A stretch of 50,313 nucleotides of DNA from positions 1 to 50,313 of the forward strand of contig CAIXGR010000045.1 in the NCBI GenBank assembly GCA_903919075.1. The letters are read 5' to 3'. This DNA comes from an uncultured Bacteroidota bacterium. Its GTDB lineage: Bacteria > Bacteroidota > Bacteroidia > Chitinophagales > LD1. Below the pieces are notes generated by a model. It was not told the DNA's origin. It did no database searches and was given only the letters and a program-made list of their open reading frames with translations. Every line of letters starts with the position of its first letter. The stretch's first letter is position 1. Both the position numbers and the translations under genes were made by a program. Of this stretch, positions 17,504 through 26,359 are shown in pieces.

Positions 17504-17530
17504 TTGAATTGGTAAATTCGCGTAGGTTTG
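17504..17530 (+). promoter_or_regulatory. Candidate leuS promoter
   Basis: TAGGTTTG (17523-17530) matches the -7 consensus perfectly. The nearest TTG (17504-17506) lies 16 bases upstream, slightly short for the -33 element. Confidence 0.4.
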
Positions 17531-17555
17531 AAGCATAAATTACAGAAACGTAAAA

Positions 17556-20363
17556 ATGGAGTACAAGTTCGCAGAAATAGAAGAAAAGTGGAAAAAATAT
17601 TGGGTTGAAAAGCAGGTATATAAGATAACCGAAGACACAAGTAAGCCTAAATATTACGTATTGGATATGTTCCCTTACCCAAGTGGGGCGGGCCTGCATG
17701 TGGGCCATCCGCTGGGTTATGTGGCATCGGATATATATGCCCGCTACAAGCGTTTAAAGGGATTTAATGTGCTTCACCCGATGGGTTTTGATGCTTTTGG
17801 CTTGCCTGCTGAGCAATATGCTATTGAGACCGGAACACACCCCGCTGAAACTACAGCTAAGGCCGTGAAGCGTTACCGTGAGCAATTTGATAAAATAGGT
17901 TTTAGTTTTGATTGGAGCCGTAGCGTAAATACTACCGACCCTGGGTATTACAAATGGACCCAGTGGATTTTTTTGAAGTTGTTTAATAGTTGGTATAACC
18001 GCGAAAAGAATAAGGCAGAACCGATTGAGGCTTTGATACAACATTTTGAAAAGAATGGAAGTGCTGGCATAGCGCCTTCTGCTTTAGAGCGGATTGGAAA
18101 GGAGTTTAGTGCGAATGATTGGAACGTCTTCAGTAAATCTGAAAAGCAAAATATATTAATGCATTACCGGTTGGCGTATTTATCGTATGCCGAGGTAAAC
18201 TGGTGTGCTGCTTTGGGTACAGTGCTGGCAAACGATGAAGTTAAAGATGGTAAAAGTGAACGAGGAGGCCATCCGGTTGAACGCCGTAAAATGCGCCAGT
18301 GGTTTTTGCGCATCACTGAATTTTCTGACCGGTTATTGGAAGGCTTGGAGCGTCTTGACTGGAGTGAAGCCATGAAGGATATGCAGAGGAACTGGATAGG
18401 TAGGAGTGAGGGTGCATCGGTTAAATTTAAGTTGCGCGAGGGAGAGCTTGAAGTTTTCACCACCCGCCCTGATACTATTTTTGGTGCAACCTTTATGGTT
18501 ATAGCGCCTGAGCATGAACTGATTTCGCAATTAGTTACTACTGAACAAAAAGCTGAAGTTGAAAAATATATTGGCTACGTTAAAAGCCGGACGGATGTTG
18601 AGCGCCAGCAAGAGAAAAAAGTGACCGGGGTGTTTACCGGTTCGTATGCTGTTAATCCGTTTACCGGAAAAGATATACCGGTATGGATTGCAGAATACGT
18701 TTTAAGCGGTTACGGCACTGGTGCTATTATGGCCGTGCCTGCCGATGACGAACGCGACCACAAGTTTGCGGAAAAGTTTGGTTTGCCAATTATCGACATT
18801 ATTGATAAAAGCATGTACCCCGGTGCTACTATTGAAGATAAGCTGGGTAAAATGATTAACTCCGATTTCTTAAATGGCATGGAAGTGAAAGATGCCATTA
18901 AAGCCGTGCTTGATGAAATTGAAAAACGTGGCATAGGTAAACGCAAAGTAAATTACAAACAACGCGATGCCGGTTTCAGCCGCCAGCGTTATTGGGGCGA
19001 GCCGTTCCCTATAAAGTACGAAATAATTGGTAAGCCTGATGCACACTTAAAGGGTGATGGAGAGAGCGATGATATTCCAACCGGTTTAAATGAATCTGAT
19101 TTGCCGCTTATTCTTCCAAACGTATCAACCTATAAACCTACCGGCGATGGGCAATCGCCTTTAGCTAATAGTAGCGATTGGGTAGCACAAAATTACGAAA
19201 CCGATACTATGCCCGGTTATGCTGGTAGCAGTTGGTATTTTTTGCGCTACATGGATGCTGACAACGATAAAGAGTTTGCATCGAAACAAAAAATGGATTA
19301 TTGGAAAAATGCCGATATATACTTTGGCGGCGCTGAACATGCAGTAGGCCACTTGCTATATGCCCGCATGTGGAATAAGTTTTTGTTCGACTTAGGGCTT
19401 GTGCCGATGGATGAGCCATTTCAGAAATTGGTGAACCAGGGGATGATACAGGGGAGAAGTAGCATAATATATAGGCATAAAGAAACTAACGAATTTGTGT
19501 CGTTTAATTTAGTGCAACAAAATGAAGAAGATAAATATCAAAAACTGCATGCCAATATTGCATTTGTTAAAGACGATATACTGGATATAGATAAATTTAA
19601 AGAATGGAGAGAGGATTACCGCAATGCCAAATTTGTTACCGGTAAAGACGGAAACTTTGTATGCGGACATGAAGTTGAAAAAATGTCAAAGTCAAAATAC
19701 AATGTTGTAACGCCCGATGATGTAATAGCAAAATACGGTGCTGATTGTTTCCGCATGTTCGAAATGTTTTTAGGGCCTATTGAGCAAAGTAAGCCTTGGG
19801 ATGATAAAGGAATTAGCGGAGTATATAATTTCCTCCGCAAATTCTGGCGGATGTTTTATGATGATAAAGGCAACTGGAGGGTAACAGATGAAGCACCAAC
19901 CGATGCTGAGTTTAAGATATTGCATAAAACGATTAAGAAAGTAGGAGAGGATATTGAAAGGCTGAATTTTAATACCTGCATTTCATCGTTTATGATTGCT
20001 ACTAACGAGTTGAATGCATTGAATAGTAATAAGCGAAAAATTCTTGAGCCGTTATTAATTGCACTTGCACCTTTTGCACCTTTTGTTGCCGAAGAATTGT
20101 GGGAGAAATTGGGCTATGCTGGTAGTATTCACCAGGCCACTTATCCAAAAGTAGAAGAGAAGTATTTAGTAGAAAGCACGCATGAATATCCGGTATCGGT
20201 TAATGGTAAATTGCGTGCGCAAATTCAACTTCCTTTAGATATGCCGCAAGATGAAGTGCAAAAATTAGTAATGGAATTGGAAAATGTAAAAAAATGGACC
20301 AACGGCAATGCGCCTAAAAAATTCATTTTTGTGAAGGGTAAGATTGTTAATGTGGTGGTGTAA
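17556..20363 (+). CDS. leuS: Leucine--tRNA ligase
   Basis: This 935-residue class I synthetase has its HIGH-type motif in PYPSGAGLHVGHPLGY (residues ~41-56). The CP1 editing domain includes TTRPDTIFGATF and the YGTGAIMAVPADDERD segment (~residues 385-400). The KMSKS loop is MSKSKYNVV near residue 708. An anticodon-binding helical domain and a small C-terminal domain follow. It attaches leucine to tRNA-Leu and hydrolyses mischarged products. The length slightly exceeds the usual ~860-880 residues, with insertions around residues 140-195 and 630-680. A TPM-domain gene follows at 41 bp. Confidence 0.97.
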   Translation: MEYKFAEIEEKWKKYWVEKQVYKITEDTSKPKYYVLDMFPYPSGAGLHVGHPLGYVASDIYARYKRLKGFNVLHPMGFDAFGLPAEQYAIETGTHPAETTAKAVKRYREQFDKIGFSFDWSRSVNTTDPGYYKWTQWIFLKLFNSWYNREKNKAEPIEALIQHFEKNGSAGIAPSALERIGKEFSANDWNVFSKSEKQNILMHYRLAYLSYAEVNWCAALGTVLANDEVKDGKSERGGHPVERRKMRQWFLRITEFSDRLLEGLERLDWSEAMKDMQRNWIGRSEGASVKFKLREGELEVFTTRPDTIFGATFMVIAPEHELISQLVTTEQKAEVEKYIGYVKSRTDVERQQEKKVTGVFTGSYAVNPFTGKDIPVWIAEYVLSGYGTGAIMAVPADDERDHKFAEKFGLPIIDIIDKSMYPGATIEDKLGKMINSDFLNGMEVKDAIKAVLDEIEKRGIGKRKVNYKQRDAGFSRQRYWGEPFPIKYEIIGKPDAHLKGDGESDDIPTGLNESDLPLILPNVSTYKPTGDGQSPLANSSDWVAQNYETDTMPGYAGSSWYFLRYMDADNDKEFASKQKMDYWKNADIYFGGAEHAVGHLLYARMWNKFLFDLGLVPMDEPFQKLVNQGMIQGRSSIIYRHKETNEFVSFNLVQQNEEDKYQKLHANIAFVKDDILDIDKFKEWREDYRNAKFVTGKDGNFVCGHEVEKMSKSKYNVVTPDDVIAKYGADCFRMFEMFLGPIEQSKPWDDKGISGVYNFLRKFWRMFYDDKGNWRVTDEAPTDAEFKILHKTIKKVGEDIERLNFNTCISSFMIATNELNALNSNKRKILEPLLIALAPFAPFVAEELWEKLGYAGSIHQATYPKVEEKYLVESTHEYPVSVNGKLRAQIQLPLDMPQDEVQKLVMELENVKKWTNGNAPKKFIFVKGKIVNVVV

Positions 20364-20404
20364 TAATTTCAAGTTTCGGATTTAGGGTTTTTGAATCAAC
20401 GTTT

Positions 20405-20920
20405 ATGAAATATTTTGCAGTTCTCTTTTCCTTATTATTTTTTTTATCCATCGGAGCACAGAATACATCATACTATCCCCAGCCGATAGGTTTTGTGAGC
20501 GATTTTGAAAAGGATTTTTCGCCTGATGATGTTAAGGCGCTTAACCTGATGGTAAAGCAGTTGCTTGTAAAAACAATGGAGCGAGATTCGCTGAAGGGAA
20601 TAGAAATTGCACTTGTTACCGTTACCGACAGTATGTTTGGAAATACCAAAGAAATGAGTGATTACGCCCAAGCTTTAGCCGATAAATGGGGTGTAGGTTC
20701 AAAGCCATATCATCGTGGTATTGTTATTGCATACGGGCAAAAAATACGGAAAGTTGCCATTGTTGCCGGAACAGGTCTCGATAAAATTCTTCCTCCTGTA
20801 GCTTGCAAAGATATAGTTAATCAAAAAATGAGTGCAGAATTCAAAAAGGGCGACCCTTACCAGGCTTTGGTAGCTGCGGTAGACGGCATTGCGCAATACC
20901 TGGGTATTTCGCTGAAATAG
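20405..20920 (+). CDS. TPM domain protein, exported
   Basis: A signal peptide (MKYFAVLFSLLFFLSIGAQ) is followed by a single TPM (YgcG/TLP18.3-type) domain: GFVSDFEKDFSPDD, then GIEIALVTVTDS, ALADKWGVGSKPYHRGIVIA and a VAIVAGTGLDKILP strand. There is no C-terminal membrane anchor or Gly-rich tail, unlike many TPM proteins, so it is likely a free periplasmic protein. The domain is linked to photosystem repair in plants; its bacterial role is unsettled. It lies 41 bp after leuS and may be co-transcribed with it. Confidence 0.85.
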   Translation: MKYFAVLFSLLFFLSIGAQNTSYYPQPIGFVSDFEKDFSPDDVKALNLMVKQLLVKTMERDSLKGIEIALVTVTDSMFGNTKEMSDYAQALADKWGVGSKPYHRGIVIAYGQKIRKVAIVAGTGLDKILPPVACKDIVNQKMSAEFKKGDPYQALVAAVDGIAQYLGISLK

Positions 20921-21220
20921 GCCCCAATACGCAGCAACACCCTGCAACCTTGTATAATTAAGTATCAATAAGCACATTTTCTTCTGTGTTTGGCCGGAAA
21001 AACTACCGGTTTGCTGGTCCAGATTCCTACATCAAAATAAGGTATCACTAAGTGTGAAACTTGTATCGAACAAGATACCCCATGCATTTGCAAATATCCC
21101 GCAACCATTGTAACCGGAGGGCGTATATCGCTATATAAGAAGTGAACGGACATCACCCACCCACCTCACTTTAATTACCGCAATTGTTTATTAAAAGAAA
21201 ATTGCATTAAAAAAAATATT
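20921..21220. other. Intergenic region, nothing clear
   Basis: Three hundred bases lie between the TPM gene and the PKD protein gene. The middle part is less AT-rich than other gaps and looks like decayed coding sequence, but I find no match, no hairpin terminator and no convincing promoter. Confidence 0.5.
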
Positions 21221-22450
21221 ATGAGAGTTTCTATTTTTACTCTTCTCTTTTTAACGTTAGCTACGGGTGTTTTTGCTTCGCAAAACAAAAAAACGCTGAA
21301 ACTTAGGTTGCAGTCGCAAACCGGTAATCTTGACGATGCCACAATTTATTTCGATGATGGAATATCTCCTTCATATAGTCCGCTGCAAGATGCGAAGATG
21401 ATATTTAGCAACGTGCCCGGGGTGCCTGAAATTTATTCATTTACTACAGATAAAACACCTTGCTCCATTAATGGTGCCGGCACACTTTCGTCTACAGCTG
21501 TAGTTTCGTTGGGTTACCGTGTTAACGCTGATGGTCTTTATAATATGTCCGCTATTCAGTTTGATAATTTCAACCCTACTTCTATTGTAACTTTGGAAGA
21601 TAGAAAGCTAGGGGTGTTTATAGACCTTCGGCAAAGCTTTTATCAGGTTCAACTTACCAGTAACGATACTACATTTGGAAGATTTTTTATCCATGTTTCA
21701 TTTCCGGTTTTGTATAGTTCTACTCCCTCTAATTGTGCTAATAATGGAGGTACAATTAATTTAACAACCGACTCGACTATAGTTTGGGCCAGTTGCCAAT
21801 TGTATAACGATTCGAATCAATTAATTGCAGTTGATAGTAATGTTAATGGAACCATTAAATTTAAAAACCTTGCTGCCGGTAATTATTATACACTATTTAC
21901 CTATAACCAATATACAGCAGTTCAAAATTTTCATCTAGGCGGCAACTATGTAGTAGCTAGTATTGGAATTCCCCAGCAACCTATTTTTACTTTAGAGAAC
22001 GTAACATTTAATGGAATTTGTACAAATGCAAATCACTATTCATGGGATTTTGGCGATGGCACTTTGATAGAAGGAGTTGCTAACCCCGATCAAACATACT
22101 ATATGCCCGGTACGTATACCGTAAATTATATTTGCTCGAACGATTTAGGTTGTTCTGCAACCGCTCAGGCTACTGTGGTAGTTGTGCTGGCTACCGGTAT
22201 TAATAATGCCACCAGAAAGGATATCAGCATTACTAATCTTGGTCAAAACGTTATTGTGAACATGAATGATCAGGCGAACAAAGATACCAGAATGCAAATT
22301 TTCAATCTTTTGGGGCAGGATATATATTCGCAGCCTATAACCGAGCAAAAACAGGTTGTTAATGTTGATGGGCAAACACCCGGTTACTACATTGTATCGG
22401 TTACCAACGGGGGCAAAGTAAGCAGTAAAAGGATATTTATCTCGAAATAA
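21221..22450 (+). CDS. PKD-domain T9SS type A substrate
   Basis: The signal peptide is RVSIFTLLFLTLATGVFA. Residues ~25-180 form a beta-rich domain of no recognised family, followed by a SprB-like strand set (NLAAGNYYTLF). A PKD domain with the diagnostic YSWDFGDGT lies near residues 272-280 and ends in PGTYTVNYIC. The C-terminus (VIVNMNDQANKDTRMQIFNL through GYYIVSV) is a type A T9SS sorting domain. The product is expected at the cell surface; its ligand is unknown. A hairpin terminator follows. Confidence 0.87.
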   Translation: MRVSIFTLLFLTLATGVFASQNKKTLKLRLQSQTGNLDDATIYFDDGISPSYSPLQDAKMIFSNVPGVPEIYSFTTDKTPCSINGAGTLSSTAVVSLGYRVNADGLYNMSAIQFDNFNPTSIVTLEDRKLGVFIDLRQSFYQVQLTSNDTTFGRFFIHVSFPVLYSSTPSNCANNGGTINLTTDSTIVWASCQLYNDSNQLIAVDSNVNGTIKFKNLAAGNYYTLFTYNQYTAVQNFHLGGNYVVASIGIPQQPIFTLENVTFNGICTNANHYSWDFGDGTLIEGVANPDQTYYMPGTYTVNYICSNDLGCSATAQATVVVVLATGINNATRKDISITNLGQNVIVNMNDQANKDTRMQIFNLLGQDIYSQPITEQKQVVNVDGQTPGYYIVSVTNGGKVSSKRIFISK

Positions 22451-22474
22451 TACTTTAGATACTCTCTAAATCGG

Positions 22475-22502
22475 GCTCCCCTGGGAAAGGGGGGCTTTTT
22501 TT
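22475..22502 (+). terminator. Intrinsic terminator
   Basis: An 8-bp stem (22475-22482 with 22488-22495, one G-T pair) and a T run lie 24 bases after the PKD protein stop codon. Confidence 0.8.
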
Positions 22503-22508
22503 ATGTAA

Positions 22509-22539
22509 TTGCGCGCAAACTATTTAGCCATTAGATTTG
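22509..22539 (+). promoter_or_regulatory. Promoter of the OsmC gene
   Basis: TTG (22509-22511), 20 bases and a perfect TAGATTTG (22532-22539) form the clearest Bacteroidota promoter in the window. It follows directly on the preceding terminator and lies about 30 bases before the ATG. Confidence 0.6.
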
Positions 22540-22570
22540 TACATAAATTGTAACTGCTTAATTTTTTACT

Positions 22571-22987
22571 ATGGCTACACACCAAACCGAATTAAAATGG
22601 ATTAGCGATGAGAAATTCGATGTAATGCAAGACAATAAGATTATTCGTGTTGACGGAGACCCAAATGAAGCGACTTCAACTGGAGTAAGGCCGAAAGCAC
22701 TTATTCTTTCCTCAATAGCTGGCTGTACTGCAATTGATGTAGTAGAATTGTTGACTAAAATGAGGGTACGTTTTTCAGATTTCTCTATCACGGTTACCGG
22801 CGAGTTAACCGAGGAGCATCCAAGAACTTACCATACAGTAAACCTTACTTACTTTATAAAACTAGAGCAGGCAGCAGAAAATGATAAGATGGAAAAGGCG
22901 GTTAAGCTTTCGCAGGAAAAATATTGTGGGGTAAGCGCTATGGTGCGCAAATTTGCCGTTATAAACTCAAAAATAGAGTATTTATAA
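22571..22987 (+). CDS. OsmC/Ohr family peroxiredoxin-like protein
   Basis: The 138-residue protein has the OsmC fold and both conserved cysteines: one in SSIAGCTAIDVVELL (about residue 57), the other in EKYCGVSAMV near the C-terminus. The second Cys sits in a YCGVSA context that is typical of the YhfA-like OsmC branch. Family members reduce organic hydroperoxides with these two Cys. The gene has its own promoter and terminates before the cytochrome gene 73 bp further on, so co-transcription is possible. Confidence 0.9.
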   Translation: MATHQTELKWISDEKFDVMQDNKIIRVDGDPNEATSTGVRPKALILSSIAGCTAIDVVELLTKMRVRFSDFSITVTGELTEEHPRTYHTVNLTYFIKLEQAAENDKMEKAVKLSQEKYCGVSAMVRKFAVINSKIEYL

Positions 22988-23060
22988 ATTTTACTAATAA
23001 GATGTACTAATTACTTTATTTTGCGCAGCATTGATTTTTACCTGAACTAAAAATATTATT

Positions 23061-23678
23061 ATGTATTCAAACATATTACTTACTCATAAAATTGTTGTTA
23101 CACTTTTCCTGCTGCAATATTTAATAAAGTTTGTGTTGCTTGTTGCCAACAAAAAAGAAGCGTTGGCTAAGTACACTAAAGCAACCCGTATTGCTGAAAT
23201 GATTATTAGCGTGGCGTTTTTGGTAACCGGAATATGGATGCTTGTTAACTGGGCGCCTATAAGCACACTTATAATGATTAAGTTGGTATGTGTCTTCGTA
23301 TCAATTCCGGTTGCAATTATCGGATTTAAGAAAGGCAGCAAACCCCTGGCTGCATTGGCGCTTGTATTAATTTTTGCATCGTATGGATTGGCCGAGGTAA
23401 ATAAAAAGAAAAAGGCCGGTGGTAAAGTTGATACCTCAACAAGTGCCGACCCAATTACTACCGGTAAACTGGTTTACCAAAATAGTTGTATTAATTGCCA
23501 CGGTGCCGATGGGAAATTGGGCGGAAGCGGCGCTAAAGATTTATCGGTAACGGTGCTTACAATCGACCAACAGAGGGAAATAATAAGAAACGGAAAAAGT
23601 GCTATGCCCGGTAACAAGGATATAACTGATGAGCAAGTACGTGCTGTAATTCTATATGTGGGTACTTTCAGGCATTAA
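23061..23678 (+). CDS. Membrane-anchored cytochrome c (four-helix domain fused to c-type heme domain)
   Basis: Residues ~8-112 contain four transmembrane helices (VVTLFLLQYLIKFVLLV, IISVAFLVTGIWMLV and two more). A Lys-rich and Ser/Thr linker leads to a class I cytochrome c domain with the heme site CINCH near residues 142-146 and a likely axial Met in SAMPGN. The heme domain should face the periplasm, where Ccm proteins attach heme. The membrane part resembles small SirB/DUF-type quinone-associated proteins only loosely, so I leave it unnamed. An electron-transfer role is inferred. The stop codon overlaps the end of the convergent ABC1 kinase gene by 4 bases. Confidence 0.82.
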   Translation: MYSNILLTHKIVVTLFLLQYLIKFVLLVANKKEALAKYTKATRIAEMIISVAFLVTGIWMLVNWAPISTLIMIKLVCVFVSIPVAIIGFKKGSKPLAALALVLIFASYGLAEVNKKKKAGGKVDTSTSADPITTGKLVYQNSCINCHGADGKLGGSGAKDLSVTVLTIDQQREIIRNGKSAMPGNKDITDEQVRAVILYVGTFRH

Positions 23679-25348
23679 TATTTTTTGTTGCGGAAAATTG
23701 AGAACAGCATACGTATACCAAGAATATTAGTAAGGATAAAACCAAGCCCACCGGGAACAGATATATCTTTATACCGAGGAGGGAAGTTGACAGCTATAAG
23801 AATAGCAGATGCCATTAATATGGAGCCTATAATAAATCCACCGGTTATGCGGTTGCTTGCTAAGTCAATTTTATGAGTCAAATCGCTTAAGCCTTCATGT
23901 TCAACCGATATTTTTAATTCCCCCTTTTTTACCTTGCCGATAATTTCGCGTAGGTCGCGGGGCAAATTTTCTATTAATGATAAAGCATCTTTTGCAGAAC
24001 CCAATAATCGTTTTAAAATATTCAATGGGCTGAATGCATCGGATAATGTTTTATTAATGTGCGGCTCTAACTCGCTAATAATGTTTAAACTCGGATCAAG
24101 CCGGTGACCTACGCCCTCAATAGTTATTAAGCATTTTGAAAGCAGAAAATAATCGGCAGGCATGCGTATGTTATACTTATTTACAAAATTGAGCAGGCTA
24201 TTAAAAAGCTCTGACATGTTAACCTGCTCAGGTGGGAGTGAATGGTAATCGTTGATTAAATCGTCAATTTCATATTCAAAGGTTTTGTTGCCCTCAAATT
24301 GCTGGCTTACAGCTATGTTTTTCAGTCCCCATATTAAACTCTTGGAATCTTTTGCTGTAACGCCATAAACAATGTCGGCAAAAAACTCAACGTCAGATTT
24401 AAGCACCGTTCCCATCATCCCAAAATCGATAAAGCATATTTTGTTGTTAGGCATTGCAAATAAATTGCCTGGGTGTGGGTCGGCATGAAAAAATCCGAAT
24501 TCGAAAATTTGTTGAAACAAGGAGAACATTCCGTTTTTAGCTAACTCGTGTTGATTAACCCCAATTCTTGCCAAGCCGGCTTTGTCATATGGGTGTACAC
24601 CATCAACAAATTCCATAGTAAGTAACCTTTTTGTTGTGTATTGCGGGTAATATTTGGGAACAAAAACAATGTCGCTATTTTCGAAATTTACTGCAAAGCG
24701 CTGAAGGTTGTATCCTTCGTGCATTAAATCAAGTTCCTTATGTATAGCAGTTTCAAAAGAACGAATCATGCCTAGCGGATCTAGCTGCTCCATAATATGG
24801 CGTGCAACCATTTTGCCGGCTATGTATTTCATTATCTCTATGTCTAACTCAATTTTTTCGAGTATATCAGGCCTTCGAACTTTTAAAACTACTTTGCTTC
24901 CATCTTTAAGTTGGGCAAAATGCACCTGCGCAATTGATGCACTAGCAAAGGGAATTTCATCAAACCGCATGAATAGGTCTTCAATTTTCTTGCCGGTCTC
25001 TTCCTCAATGATTTTTCTGGCCTCAATGCCAGGAAACTGGGGGACATGGGTTTGTAGTTTTTCGAATTCAGCGACCAGCTCCACTGGTATTATATCGGGC
25101 CGGTTGCTTAAAATTTGTGCAAACTTAATATAAGTAGTGCCCAGTTCCTCAACTGCAAGCCGCATGCGTTCCCACTTACTTTGCTCGTGAATTTTTTCGA
25201 CTAAGTTTTTGGATAAAAAGGCCTCAACAATTCGTGCTTTTAGCGAAACACCGGCATCAGATAACATATCCTCAAAGCCGTATTTAACCAGAATATTTAT
25301 TATCTGACGATAGCGCCGTAAAATCTTAAAGTTTAAAAGCATTGCCAT
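23675..25348 (-). CDS. ABC1/UbiB (AarF) family atypical kinase
   Basis: The ~557-residue protein has the UbiB layout. The N-terminal KxGQ-type motif is KFAQILSNRPD, so Gly is replaced by Ala. The Ala-rich loop is SASIAQVHFA and the nucleotide-binding Lys is in VVLKVRRPD. FGFFHADPHPGNLF and CFIDFGMMG complete the catalytic core. Two C-terminal membrane helices (~residues 500-545) anchor it. Family members support ubiquinone or isoprenoid-quinone biosynthesis; Bacteroidota use menaquinone, so the exact role is open. I start at the ATG at 25348, since the codon two residues further upstream is TTG. A coiled-coil gene lies 86 bp upstream. Confidence 0.9.
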   Translation of the reverse strand: MAMLLNFKILRRYRQIINILVKYGFEDMLSDAGVSLKARIVEAFLSKNLVEKIHEQSKWERMRLAVEELGTTYIKFAQILSNRPDIIPVELVAEFEKLQTHVPQFPGIEARKIIEEETGKKIEDLFMRFDEIPFASASIAQVHFAQLKDGSKVVLKVRRPDILEKIELDIEIMKYIAGKMVARHIMEQLDPLGMIRSFETAIHKELDLMHEGYNLQRFAVNFENSDIVFVPKYYPQYTTKRLLTMEFVDGVHPYDKAGLARIGVNQHELAKNGMFSLFQQIFEFGFFHADPHPGNLFAMPNNKICFIDFGMMGTVLKSDVEFFADIVYGVTAKDSKSLIWGLKNIAVSQQFEGNKTFEYEIDDLINDYHSLPPEQVNMSELFNSLLNFVNKYNIRMPADYFLLSKCLITIEGVGHRLDPSLNIISELEPHINKTLSDAFSPLNILKRLLGSAKDALSLIENLPRDLREIIGKVKKGELKISVEHEGLSDLTHKIDLASNRITGGFIIGSILMASAILIAVNFPPRYKDISVPGGLGFILTNILGIRMLFSIFRNKKY

Positions 25349-25434
25349 AGTCAATCATTTTCACAAAATCGGTTGTTGCTGTATTATGATATGAAAATAG
25401 CATTTGATTTTGATACCTGTGATATGAGTAATAT

Positions 25435-25812
25435 TTACATGACTTTAGAGAGAAAGTGATTAAACTCATAACGTGTTGTGGCTATACTTTTGGATAAATC
25501 AATCATTTGGTCGAAGATTTTATCGCTACCTATTTTTATCTGTTCGTTGATATGGCTAGGCTTGCCGATAGCTGTTTTTTCAATATGTTCTTCACGCTTT
25601 TTTGTTTCGTGTTTAAGAATGTCAATCTGTTCTTTTAACATAATGAACTTGTTTTGAAAATGCTCTACCATAGTCATCGTTTCCTGTCCATTGTTTTTCC
25701 GGCTAACTTCTCCTAATCTGTTGCTTAGTATTTTTAATTCTTCAGCATAAAATTCTAACTCCCTTGTCCAGTCTAATGCCTGATGGTGTAATGAGCTTAA
25801 TGTTGCTTTCAT
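25435..25812 (-). CDS. Small coiled-coil protein of unknown function
   Basis: I do not recognise the family. The 125 residues are soluble and nearly all helical, with heptad-like segments (LEFYAEELKILSNRLGEVSR and a MLKEQIDILKHETKKREEHI stretch) that suggest an antiparallel coiled-coil bundle. There is no signal peptide, Cys or metal motif. It precedes the ABC1 kinase gene on the same strand and may share its transcript. Confidence 0.65.
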   Translation of the reverse strand: MKATLSSLHHQALDWTRELEFYAEELKILSNRLGEVSRKNNGQETMTMVEHFQNKFIMLKEQIDILKHETKKREEHIEKTAIGKPSHINEQIKIGSDKIFDQMIDLSKSIATTRYEFNHFLSKVM

Positions 25813-26113
25813 GATATGGATTTTAAGTAAATGGTGTATAAAATGCTGCTACAAATATCAACCGGTGCGGAAACATTGCTTGTGATTTAAATTATACGGA
25901 AACATGATATTTATCAGCATGGGCTAATAATTGCCTTTATGGTTTCTTTAAAATATCATTTAAAAGCTGTTGAAATTGTGTGGGTTATGCGAATGCTTAA
26001 TAAAATTATACATGACATGTTATACCAATCTAATCTGTTTAACGTTTTAAATTAAAAGAAAAATCTTGAACAGCAAACAAGGTTTTATTTACTTTTATTA
26101 ATATAATTATAAT
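25813..26113. other. Divergent intergenic region
   Basis: Three hundred AT-rich bases lie between divergent genes. It should hold promoters for both sides, but I see no confident match; one ACCGGT lies at 25861-25866. Confidence 0.5.
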
Positions 26114-26314
26114 ATGTTAGCTATGAGAAAGTTATTGTTGTCACTCGTTGCATTTTTACTCCTTTTATCATCTTGCGAGGTTGAAGTAAGGGATGGATAT
26201 ACATATCACCACCCACATGGGTGGGAACATCACCATTATCCACATCACCATGAGGTTTATGACCATGGTTACCACCATGATGCACATGGAGATGAGATAA
26301 TAATACACCCGTAG
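26114..26314 (+). CDS. Small histidine-rich lipoprotein
   Basis: The 66-residue precursor has a lipoprotein signal (MRKLLLSLVAFLLLLSSC), then about 45 residues with 14 His arranged as HHPH, HHH, HHH and HH clusters with Trp, Tyr and Asp/Glu. Such a tail could bind zinc, copper or nickel at the cell envelope; this is inference from composition. The true start may be the ATG at 26123, which gives the more typical signal. It is monocistronic. Its His codons are mostly CAT/CAC in tight runs, so the open frame on the opposite strand is an artefact. Confidence 0.7.
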   Translation: MLAMRKLLLSLVAFLLLLSSCEVEVRDGYTYHHPHGWEHHHYPHHHEVYDHGYHHDAHGDEIIIHP

Positions 26315-26359
26315 GCATTTGAAAAATGTTAACGGATTGTATAAGAGATTGGGATGGGA

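Noticed and set aside
17433-17555. T-box leader before leuS
   Set aside because: The gap is only about 120 bases and lacks a T-box sequence and stem structure.
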